From contig CAAGQC010000007.1 in the NCBI GenBank assembly GCA_900771995.1, positions 1 through 64,000 on the forward strand: a stretch of 64,000 bases of DNA, read 5' to 3'. The number at the start of each line of letters is the position of its first letter. Position 1 is the stretch's first letter. The notes beneath the pieces were generated by a model, which worked only from the letters and a program-made list of their open reading frames with translations, was not told where the DNA came from and did no database searches. The DNA is from Lachnospiraceae bacterium. GTDB lineage: Bacteria; Bacillota; Clostridia; Lachnospirales; Lachnospiraceae. The position numbers and the translations under genes are program-made. Below, piece after piece: positions 25,293 to 33,110 of the stretch.

Positions 25293-26132
25293 TTATCCCT
25301 TCAGTCCCGTAGAAGCAACTCCTTCTACGAAGTATTTCTGCAATACCAGGAATACGATCAGTACCGGGATCAATGACAATACTGATCCTGCCATGATCAG
25401 ACCGTAATCGGAGGAATACTGGCTGATGAACATTTTTAATCCCAGCTGGATGGTCTTCTTCTCCTGGCTCTTCAAGTAGATCAGGGGTCCCAGATAGTCG
25501 TTCCAGGTAGCCACGAAGGTGAAGATCGTCAGTGTGGACAGTGCCGGTTTCGACAGCGGCAGCATGATGCTGGCGTAGATCCGGTACTCACTCATACCGT
25601 CGATTCTGGCGGCTTCGCACAGATCGTCGGGAATGCCTTCATAGAACTGCTTCATCATAAATACACCGAAAGCGGAGAACGCCTGCAGGCAGATCATAGC
25701 CAACAGCTTATCATTCAGTCCCATTTTTCTCATCATAATGAACTGGGGCACCATGTATACCTGCCAGGGCATTGCGATGGTCGCGATGTATGCCAGGAAC
25801 AATCCGGTCTTATGACGGAAGTCCAGTTTTGCGAAGGAATATGCTGCAAAACTACTGGTCAGTAACTGTAAGAAAGTAACGATCAAAGTTAAGTATACCG
25901 TATTTCCCACAAATCTGCCAAAAGGAATCTTCGTCCAGATGGTCAGGTAGTTATCCCACTTGGGGTTCGCCGGAATCCACACAAACGGATTCATCTGGAA
26001 TACTTCTCTGTCGCTCTTGATGGATGCGGAAAGCATCCACAGGAAAGGAATGATCATGACCACTGCGATCAGAATCAGAATCGCATATACGATCACTTTG
26101 CCTAAAACGGCTTTTTTATGTGCTGATTTCAT
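25293..26132 (-). CDS. carbohydrate ABC transporter permease (MalG type)
   Basis: A 279-aa inner-membrane permease with six predicted helices and the EAA loop EAARIDGMSEYRIYASIMLPLSKP (split here by position about 185-208), which docks the ATPase. Starts MKSAHKKAVLGKVIVYAILI with a typical MalG-like first helix. No ATPase gene is present in the locus, so a shared MsmK-type ATPase encoded elsewhere is expected. It follows the discoidin-like gene after 14 nt. Confidence 0.9.
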   Translation of the reverse strand: MKSAHKKAVLGKVIVYAILILIAVVMIIPFLWMLSASIKSDREVFQMNPFVWIPANPKWDNYLTIWTKIPFGRFVGNTVYLTLIVTFLQLLTSSFAAYSFAKLDFRHKTGLFLAYIATIAMPWQVYMVPQFIMMRKMGLNDKLLAMICLQAFSAFGVFMMKQFYEGIPDDLCEAARIDGMSEYRIYASIMLPLSKPALSTLTIFTFVATWNDYLGPLIYLKSQEKKTIQLGLKMFISQYSSDYGLIMAGSVLSLIPVLIVFLVLQKYFVEGVASTGLKG

Positions 26133-26146
26133 AATCTGTGCGCCTC

Positions 26147-26938
26147 CTAACGTTTTACCCTGCCGTACACTTCAATCTGACTCAGTGCCGGGAAGGGGGA
26201 TGGATCTTCTGCTTTGATCAGGTTACAAAGCTCCAGCCAGGTAATCTCTTTCTCGGGGATTGGCAGTACATGTGCCCTGCTGCTCTTCTCCAGCGAGAAC
26301 TCCTGCTCACTGCCATCGGAGAATCTTATGGTTACCTGCTGCCACCAGTTGTCATGGGGAAAATCGGATCTGGTGTACAACACGATCTTGTCTGCCAGTA
26401 CCGGTCTGCCGAAGTCCAGCTTCATGGCTGCGTCATCCTGCATGTTGATACCCCAGGATTCGTAGGGCCATTCTCCGTGGGAGCGGTTCGCCCGGACACC
26501 GTCGATGGCATTTTTCGCTGCGAATACGCTCTCGCCTCTGGTCTCCACATTGGCTGTGGCGTGCGGATAACAGGGGACATCCATATGCTGGTCTGCCGGA
26601 TTTAGTGCCAGATTCCGGTAAGCTGTGATCTCATCTTCTCTTGCCACTTCCGCATAGAGATAATGCTTATTGCCGGAAAATACCTTGGGGGACATGCTGA
26701 TCCTTTTTTCTCCGAAGGGAACATAATAGGATACGTTATCGGTTATGTATACGAATGCATCTCCCAGTGCATCATCCACCTGTAAATGTACATGTATGTT
26801 TTTCTCGTCGGTCTCCAGTACGATCCGGTCACCCTCTTCATAGGTGTGGGTGCAGACCAGATCCACGAAGTCCTCACCGCTGCTGACGCAGATGGTGTTG
26901 CTGTCCTTATCGAGGACCTTCAAAGCCAAGATTGCCAT
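26147..26938 (-). CDS. cytoplasmic discoidin (F5/8 C)-like carbohydrate-binding protein
   Basis: A 263-aa protein with no signal peptide. The C-terminal half reads as a discoidin/CBM32-like jelly roll (NLALNPADQHMDVPCYPHAT, AKNAIDGVRANRSHGEWP, ESWGINMQDDAAMKLDFGRP, and a final ITWLELCNLIKAEDPSPFPA). The N-terminal half is a beta-rich domain. Its start codon overlaps the stop of the upstream permease (TAATG), so it is made with the transporter. Such binding modules are normally extracellular, so a cytoplasmic copy between two permease genes is odd. It may sense or hold the imported sugar, but no function is known. Confidence 0.6.
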   Translation of the reverse strand: MAILALKVLDKDSNTICVSSGEDFVDLVCTHTYEEGDRIVLETDEKNIHVHLQVDDALGDAFVYITDNVSYYVPFGEKRISMSPKVFSGNKHYLYAEVAREDEITAYRNLALNPADQHMDVPCYPHATANVETRGESVFAAKNAIDGVRANRSHGEWPYESWGINMQDDAAMKLDFGRPVLADKIVLYTRSDFPHDNWWQQVTIRFSDGSEQEFSLEKSSRAHVLPIPEKEITWLELCNLIKAEDPSPFPALSQIEVYGRVKR

Positions 26939-27837
26939 TATGCTTTCTCCCTCTTCGCCTGACCACGGAACTGGATGATCGTTACGAACAGTACCATCAG
27001 GAACAGTACCATTGCTACAGAACTGGAGTAGCCCAGATCCCAGTCGATAAATGCTTTCTGATAGATGTAGTATACGAGAACGGTTGCGGATGTGGTCAAC
27101 TCACCGCTTCCACCACCCGCCAGCATGATGGCGATATCGTACACCTTAAAACAGTTGATGGTCAGCATGACTACTACGAAGAAAGTCGTGGAGGACAGCT
27201 GCGGCCAGGTCACATAGCGGAATTTCTGCCAGGTGTTTGCACCGTCCAGGCTGGCTGCTTCATACAGTTCGGAGGAAATACCCTGCAGGCCTGCCAGATA
27301 GATGACCATGTAATAACCCATGTATTTCCATACACTGAACAGGATCATGGAGAACAGTACCAGTCCGCCGGTGAACCACTGAGGAAGCTGATCCTGCGGT
27401 ACGTTGAATACATTTAACAGGATGTTGTTCACAGGTCCCTTGGAGGGGTGGAACAGCATTTTCCATACTGCGGTGATTGCTACCAGAGATGCTACATATG
27501 GGAAAAAGGAAAGAGTTCTGAAAATGCCTCTTCCTATTACTTTCTGATTTAACACGATAGCCAGTGCCAGAGATGCGATCATGGTCAGAGGCACGGTACC
27601 GATACAATAGATAATGGTATTTTTAAATGCTGCGATAAAGAAGGTGTCTTTCCACAGTCTTGTAAAATTGCTGAGGCCCGCCCACTGGATCGGGTTACTT
27701 CCGTCCCATTTCATAAAAGCAAGGGCAAAGGCAAAAATAATGGGGATCAGGGTAAATACGCAGAAACCGATAAAGTTAGGTGCAATAAAGGAGTAGGCCA
27801 CCAGATCTCTTTTGGTTTGACGGCTTAATTTCCGCAT
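26938..27837 (-). CDS. carbohydrate ABC transporter permease (MalF/UgpA type)
   Basis: A 299-aa permease starting MRKLSRQTKRDLVAYSFIAP with AAAGGAG 7 nt upstream. Six helices, and the EAA loop LYEAASLDGANTWQKFRYVTWP in the last third. Partner of the MalG-type permease two genes on. An ATG 11 codons earlier has no ribosome site. Confidence 0.9.
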   Translation of the reverse strand: MRKLSRQTKRDLVAYSFIAPNFIGFCVFTLIPIIFAFALAFMKWDGSNPIQWAGLSNFTRLWKDTFFIAAFKNTIIYCIGTVPLTMIASLALAIVLNQKVIGRGIFRTLSFFPYVASLVAITAVWKMLFHPSKGPVNNILLNVFNVPQDQLPQWFTGGLVLFSMILFSVWKYMGYYMVIYLAGLQGISSELYEAASLDGANTWQKFRYVTWPQLSSTTFFVVVMLTINCFKVYDIAIMLAGGGSGELTTSATVLVYYIYQKAFIDWDLGYSSSVAMVLFLMVLFVTIIQFRGQAKREKA

Positions 27838-27887
27838 AACAATTCTCCTTTCAAACGCTTTTTGTGTCATCTTTTGCGTCTTTTTTG

Positions 27888-27925
27888 ATAAGAAAGGGGC
27901 CGTAGGTACGACCCCTCTGTCTTAT
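27888..27925 (-). other. intercistronic stem-loop after the binding-protein gene
   Basis: ATAAGA...GGGG.CGT pairs with ACG.CCCC...TCTTAT between the binding-protein stop and the permease start. It is not followed by a T-run on the minus strand, so it more likely protects the upstream mRNA and sets differential expression than ends transcription. Confidence 0.5.
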
Positions 27926-27975
27926 TCAACATTCAACAAACATTCCATACTTTAACTTTATAAGAAAGATCTTAA

Positions 27976-29340
27976 TTACTGAGCCTGGATGTCAGCAACT
28001 GCCTTGTTCATTGCTTCGATACCTTCGTCAATGGTCATCTCACCGGTCATGATACTTCCATGATAGGAATCCAGAACGGAGTTGATCTCAGATACGTTAG
28101 GAGCATAAGGAACTTCCAGGTACAGGTTGGATACAGTCAGAGCCTCTTTGCTGGCTTCGTCGGTAGGGAATCCTTCCAGGCCGGAGATCATATCTACTAC
28201 TTCGTCAGTCATGATTGCAGGGAAGTTACCGCTGGAAGCCATAACTGCTGCACCTTCTTCACCGCTTACCCACTTAACGAAATCCCAGGATGCATCGGGA
28301 GTATCACTTGCAGTGGCAACAGCCAGGCCAGTGATAGTACCCAGAGTAGAACCTGCTTCTACGCCATCAGCATGAGGATACTTAACAATACCCCAGTTAC
28401 CGCACAGGCTGGAATCATATTCGCCGGACTGTAAGTTGGTGATCATGGTTCCGATGAACCAGGAACCCATGTTCATCATAGCTACATCTCCACCGGAGAA
28501 TGCTGCGGAATAGTGTAAGCCTTCGGTCTTCAGATCCGTGTACTTTCTGCATACGCCATCAGCTTCCTGATTCAGAACCATTTCATAATAAGGCTTGAAG
28601 AAATCATAGTTACCATCCAGAATGGTGTGTTTACCGTCCAGAACACCGAACAGCTGAACTGCACTTCTCCAGGTGTGATAATGAGCGCCGTATACCTGAG
28701 AACCGAAGGTGGTATCGGTCATCTCTCTTGCCAGAGCATCGTACTCTTCAAAGGTCATATCATTGGTAGGATAAGCAACGCCCTTAGCATCGAACAGATC
28801 CTTGTTGTAGAACAGTACCCAGAAGTCATTTCTGAAAGGCAGTTCATACAGGCTTCCGTCTACAGTTACCTGATCGGTAACACCTGCGTATTTGCTTAAA
28901 TCTACGCCATCTTTGGAGATGTAGTCATCCAGAGCGAGGATGGAACCCTTCTGTACCAGAGTTGCATATCCAGGTACATCCTTGATGGTTACTACATCGA
29001 AATCAGATCCGCTACCGGAAAGCTCGGTGGCCAGAACGGTCATGTAATCGGTAGAACCAAGGTCAACCATCTCAATGGTTACACCGGGATGAGATGCTTC
29101 ATATGCATCCTTAATGTCGCCCCAGTACTGTGTGGTCTCCTGATCCCAGATAGCCCACTTTAAAGTAACTTCTTCTGCGGGTGCTGCTTCGGTGGAAGCT
29201 GCTGCAGCCTCGGTAGTTGCTGCTGCGGGTGCCTCACCGGTGGAAGCTGCTGTGCTGCCGTTGTCGGAGCTGCCGCATCCTGCAAGCATGGTAGTCATCA
29301 TTGCTGCTGTCAGTACTAAACTTAATACTTTCTTTTTCAT
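27976..29340 (-). CDS. sugar-binding lipoprotein of ABC importer
   Basis: Extracellular solute-binding protein, 454 aa. The signal peptide MKKKVLSLVLTAAMMTTMLA ends in lipobox LAGC with C22 as the lipidated residue, then a Ser/Ala/Thr/Glu-rich flexible linker (about 23-60) and a family-1 binding fold. AGGAGG precedes the ATG at 7 nt; the longer frame upstream is leader sequence. First gene of the locus 1 importer operon. The ligand is inferred to be an unsaturated or glucuronic-acid oligosaccharide from GH88/GH154 in the same operon. Confidence 0.92.
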   Translation of the reverse strand: MKKKVLSLVLTAAMMTTMLAGCGSSDNGSTAASTGEAPAAATTEAAAASTEAAPAEEVTLKWAIWDQETTQYWGDIKDAYEASHPGVTIEMVDLGSTDYMTVLATELSGSGSDFDVVTIKDVPGYATLVQKGSILALDDYISKDGVDLSKYAGVTDQVTVDGSLYELPFRNDFWVLFYNKDLFDAKGVAYPTNDMTFEEYDALAREMTDTTFGSQVYGAHYHTWRSAVQLFGVLDGKHTILDGNYDFFKPYYEMVLNQEADGVCRKYTDLKTEGLHYSAAFSGGDVAMMNMGSWFIGTMITNLQSGEYDSSLCGNWGIVKYPHADGVEAGSTLGTITGLAVATASDTPDASWDFVKWVSGEEGAAVMASSGNFPAIMTDEVVDMISGLEGFPTDEASKEALTVSNLYLEVPYAPNVSEINSVLDSYHGSIMTGEMTIDEGIEAMNKAVADIQAQ

Positions 29341-29497
29341 GTAAACCCTCCTGTTAATTTGATACTTCGTTGTGTGTCCCGGATCCGTTTTATCGGTTCC
29401 TTGACTGTAACTAAAGTATAACGAAAAAGGCCGGGACATGACATGGAAAAATTTATAATAGTATTCACAATTTTTTATAATTTCTTTATATTTTTTC

Positions 29498-29511
29498 TGA
29501 AAGCGCTTACT
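29498..29511. promoter_or_regulatory. cre box (CcpA site)
   Basis: TGAAAGCGCTTACT matches the consensus TGWAARCGYTWNCW at every position. It lies between the divergent importer operon and the sensor-kinase operon, so catabolite control could act on both. The rest of the 29341-29601 gap is very AT-rich. Confidence 0.8.
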
Positions 29512-29589
29512 GAAAATGTATTTTTTTATTTTAATATGCACTTTTTTTAGCATCTTATTTTTCCAACTACCTTTTTTCCTCCGTTATGT

Positions 29590-29595
29590 TATACT
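29590..29595 (+). promoter_or_regulatory. -10 box close to the sensor kinase start codon
   Basis: TATACT ends 6 nt before ATG 29602, with no purine-rich ribosome site in the preceding 40 nt, which are pyrimidine-rich. A transcript from this box would start at or next to the ATG. Confidence 0.45.
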
Positions 29596-29601
29596 GAATG
29601 C

Positions 29602-31413
29602 ATGAAAAAGACTGTTTATCACTCAAAAAGCATCCGAAATCGCATATTGCTTTTCACTTTGAGCGCGATCCTTGGCATGTGTCTGTTGATCAGCCTGTTC
29701 AGCTACTATATTTTCCAGCATTATTTACAGAACACACTGATCCAGTCCACCGAGACCAGCCTGCGGCTGTTGTCGGAATCCATGGATTCCAGTATTAATG
29801 ATGTCTATCGTCTGGTCCGCTATTGCCAGACCGATTCCAGCATCGCAAAGTACATAGAGCATAATCCCAATCCCGGATCCGTATTATCAGTATCTACTTA
29901 TGATTCCTTTAACGAGGAATGCAGCCGTAATGCTTCTTATAATTATATGCCTCGAATTGCCATTGTCTCGCAGGAGCATTATCTGCAGGTAGTTGCCACG
30001 ACTTATTCCTCCACGGCAGATCTGGCGGAACAGATTCCTCTTCTTCCTTATTATGAAGAATTACTGGCTGCGGATGATTATGATTTTTCTCCGGGAATCG
30101 TTGCGGATCCTTTTCACCGGGCCGGGCGGAAGGTGCTTCCCATTATCCGCCCCATCACCTACCAGTACAACAACAAGCAGGCCGGCTACTTATTTATAGA
30201 AGTCTCTGCGGATCTGTTTACCGTTCCGTTAAAAGACTACAGTTGTCCGGAGGACAGTTATCTCTATCTGACCATTGCAGATCATACTTATATTTTTGAA
30301 AATAATACTTTGCGAGAGTTTACACCGGACTACAGCCTGAAGGAAGATATGAGCGGCTCCTCCCTCACCGGCGACACCCGGATCTCCCGGATCCACAGTA
30401 ACACCCGCGGGGAGCAGATCCTGGTGACCGCTGCCCTGGACATGCCGGACTGCTACTTAAGTCAGAGCATTTCCCATGCAGAGCGTACGAATCAGGCCGT
30501 TCTCTTCGTCGGGATCCTTGTGGGTATTCTGGTGGGTATCGTGTCCATCGGTATTGTGCTGATGCTCCTGATGAACCGTATGATCACCGTTCCCGTGTCC
30601 CATCTGCAATCCCGCATGGTACGAATCGCCGGGGGTGATTTCTCCAGAGATCCTTCTATCGAATGGGATCACGAACTGGGAGATATCGGTCGGGGAATCA
30701 ATGATCTGTCGGAAAATGTAGGTCAGCTCATGGAGCGACGGCTGGAAGATGAAAAGCAGAAACAGGATCTGGAATACAAGATGCTGCAAAGTCAGATCAA
30801 TCCCCATTTCCTGTACAATACGCTGAATTCCATCAAATGGATGGCCACCATACAGGGAGCCAACGGCATCTCCGAGATGACGACTTCCCTGTCCCGGCTG
30901 CTGAAAAGTATCTCCAAGGGCACCAGCCTGTTAATTGATATCCGGGAAGAACTGTCGCTGTTGGAAAATTATTTCACCATCCAGAGTTATCGTTACGGCG
31001 GCACCATTACCATGGATATTCAGGTGGATGACGAGAGCTTATACAACAGCCAGATCATCAAGTTTACATTACAGCCTCTGGTGGAGAATGCGATCTTCCA
31101 CGGTATCGAACCCAAGGGCTGTGCCGGACACATTCAGATCCATGTAGGTTATGAATCGCCGGACAGCACGGAAAACATCCGCATTGATGTGACGGATGAC
31201 GGCGTGGGCATGACTGCGGAAAAGGCCGCACAGGTCTTAAGTTCCAACAATGACAGTTCGGCAGATTTCTTTCGGGAGATCGGTGTCAGCAATGTACATA
31301 AGCGCCTGCAATATCAGTTCGGCGCAGAATACGGCATTACCATAGAAAGCAAAGAAGGCGAATATACGACCATGTCCATCCATATCCCGAATCGCCCTCT
31401 GGATCAAAAATAG
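29602..31413 (+). CDS. YesM-type sensor histidine kinase
   Basis: A 603-aa membrane kinase. The first helix is at about 13-37, an extracellular dCache-like sensor domain at about 40-295, the second helix at about 298-322 (ILVGILVGIVSIGIVLMLLM), then HAMP, and the His_kinase domain with phospho-acceptor His in SQINPHFLYNTLNSIKW. The ATPase has N (LVENAIFHG) and G (DDGVGM) boxes. It pairs with the YesN regulator 38 nt downstream and presumably senses the polysaccharide or its binding protein outside. The mRNA may be leaderless. Confidence 0.9.
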   Translation: MKKTVYHSKSIRNRILLFTLSAILGMCLLISLFSYYIFQHYLQNTLIQSTETSLRLLSESMDSSINDVYRLVRYCQTDSSIAKYIEHNPNPGSVLSVSTYDSFNEECSRNASYNYMPRIAIVSQEHYLQVVATTYSSTADLAEQIPLLPYYEELLAADDYDFSPGIVADPFHRAGRKVLPIIRPITYQYNNKQAGYLFIEVSADLFTVPLKDYSCPEDSYLYLTIADHTYIFENNTLREFTPDYSLKEDMSGSSLTGDTRISRIHSNTRGEQILVTAALDMPDCYLSQSISHAERTNQAVLFVGILVGILVGIVSIGIVLMLLMNRMITVPVSHLQSRMVRIAGGDFSRDPSIEWDHELGDIGRGINDLSENVGQLMERRLEDEKQKQDLEYKMLQSQINPHFLYNTLNSIKWMATIQGANGISEMTTSLSRLLKSISKGTSLLIDIREELSLLENYFTIQSYRYGGTITMDIQVDDESLYNSQIIKFTLQPLVENAIFHGIEPKGCAGHIQIHVGYESPDSTENIRIDVTDDGVGMTAEKAAQVLSSNNDSSADFFREIGVSNVHKRLQYQFGAEYGITIESKEGEYTTMSIHIPNRPLDQK

Positions 31414-31451
31414 ACTTATAGATATAAGAAATAAGGACACAAGGAGTTACC

Positions 31452-33050
31452 ATGTATCAGCTGTTAATCGTAGATGATGAACCTCTGGTTCAGGCAGGGA
31501 TCCGTTCCATGCTGAACTGGAACGAAATGAATATCGAGATCTGCGGTACCGCCATGAACGGTCAGGCCGCGCTGAAGATCATCGAGGAGAAATCTCCGGA
31601 CATTGTGATCACGGATATCAAAATGCCGGTCATGGGCGGTCTGGAGCTGGCGAAAGTATGCAGGGAACGCTACGGGGAGAACTGCCCTTATTTTATCATT
31701 CTCACCAGCTACGAGGATTTCCAGATGGCAAGGGATGCTCTGTCTTATCAGGTCTCCGATTATCTGGTCAAGCTGGAACTGACCCCGGAGGTACTGAAAA
31801 ATGCCATTGACCGGGTGCTTTCCCAGATCTCCCAGTCCCGCAAAAAGCAGCTTTCCGCCGTGAATATCCATCCCTTTTATGATAAGTTTCTGATCAGTCT
31901 CCTGCATGATCTGTTCGAATCTGAAGAGCAGTTCCAACTGCAGAGCCGGGATCTGAATCTGAATTTTGACTACGGAGCTTATATATGCTGTTACGGCGAG
32001 ATTCTCAGCCCTCAGGCAGACCAGTTATCTGCTGAGCAACAGATTTCCCTGTTCACCAGTTCCCTGCAGATGATCCGGGAACTGGGTGGAAAATATCTGC
32101 CCCTATACGCACTGTCCCTGGATCTGCGGCATTTTGCACTGATCTTCTGTTTTGCAGATTCCGCAGATACCGAGGATTATGTGGAAAGTCTGACGGACAT
32201 TCTGCAGAACATCAGCGGCACCCTGCAAAATTATTATAATGTCACTCTGCGCTGTGGTATTGGTCTGCCGGTGCAGACTCCCGGCACGATCTGCGACTCT
32301 TACCAGTATGCAAGACAGATCTTCCAGAACACAGAAAGCAATGCTTCCATCGTTGCCTTCGGTATGGATCATTCCCGGGAAAATGCGAAGAATTCCTTTA
32401 ATATCAGCCTGTTCAAGAACGATCTTACCCGGGCTTTCGAGGAATACGATCCGGATATTCTTAAGAACACGATCCAGTCCCTCTGTGATCTGTTCCGGGA
32501 TCATCCGGGGCATTATGTACAGGCGCTGGATGCCGCCAGCAATATCCTGTATCTGTCTATTTCCCTGCTGCAGAACGGAGAGACGACGGTCTCCGGCTTC
32601 TTTGCTGAGGATCCGGACGGCTACCGCTCCCTGTATAAGCAGTCCAACGTGGATCATGTGATCCAGTGGCTGCAGTTTTTCTGCGAAAAACTGTGCGAAT
32701 TGTTCCAGACCCGTCGGAAAGATTACAAGAACCACATTGTGACCAACGTCCGGAAATACATCAACGAGCATGTCCGCGAGCGTCTGTCCCTGAATGAAGT
32801 GGCGGCGGTCTTCGGCATCAGCCCGAATTACTTAAGCCAGCTGTTCAGCAAATACAACGATACCGGATTCAGCGAATATATCAACATCTGCAAGGTCACG
32901 GAAGCCAAGCGGCTGCTGGAAGAGGAAAATATGAAGGTCTATGAGGCCGCGGAGGCTCTGGGCTTCGAGAGTGCCTTTTATTTCAGCAAAGTGTTCAAAC
33001 GGGTGGAGGGTGTCTCCCCCACAGAATACGTCAACAGCAAATTCAATTAA
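31452..33050 (+). CDS. YesN-type response regulator with AraC output domain
   Basis: A 532-aa regulator. The receiver (1-120) has acidic pair D8/D9 and phospho-acceptor D55 (VITDIKMPVMGG); the conserved Lys is in SDYLVKLEL. A long middle region (about 140-420) precedes a C-terminal AraC double HTH (about 430-530; LSLNEVAAVFGISPNYLSQL, KVYEAAEALGFESAFYFSKVFKR). AAGGAG lies 6 nt upstream of the ATG. Likely activates both the divergent importer operon and the downstream lyase gene. Confidence 0.9.
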   Translation: MYQLLIVDDEPLVQAGIRSMLNWNEMNIEICGTAMNGQAALKIIEEKSPDIVITDIKMPVMGGLELAKVCRERYGENCPYFIILTSYEDFQMARDALSYQVSDYLVKLELTPEVLKNAIDRVLSQISQSRKKQLSAVNIHPFYDKFLISLLHDLFESEEQFQLQSRDLNLNFDYGAYICCYGEILSPQADQLSAEQQISLFTSSLQMIRELGGKYLPLYALSLDLRHFALIFCFADSADTEDYVESLTDILQNISGTLQNYYNVTLRCGIGLPVQTPGTICDSYQYARQIFQNTESNASIVAFGMDHSRENAKNSFNISLFKNDLTRAFEEYDPDILKNTIQSLCDLFRDHPGHYVQALDAASNILYLSISLLQNGETTVSGFFAEDPDGYRSLYKQSNVDHVIQWLQFFCEKLCELFQTRRKDYKNHIVTNVRKYINEHVRERLSLNEVAAVFGISPNYLSQLFSKYNDTGFSEYINICKVTEAKRLLEEENMKVYEAAEALGFESAFYFSKVFKRVEGVSPTEYVNSKFN

Positions 33051-33110
33051 CGGTTGTTACAGTTTGTCCCTTATGGGGAATTACGAATATGGAAGGATAG
33101 GATCAGGAAA

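Noticed and set aside
29341..29553. 71-codon N-terminal extension of the locus 1 binding protein
   Set aside because: It would precede a perfect lipoprotein signal peptide and the AGGAGG site before MKKKVLS; it is untranslated leader.
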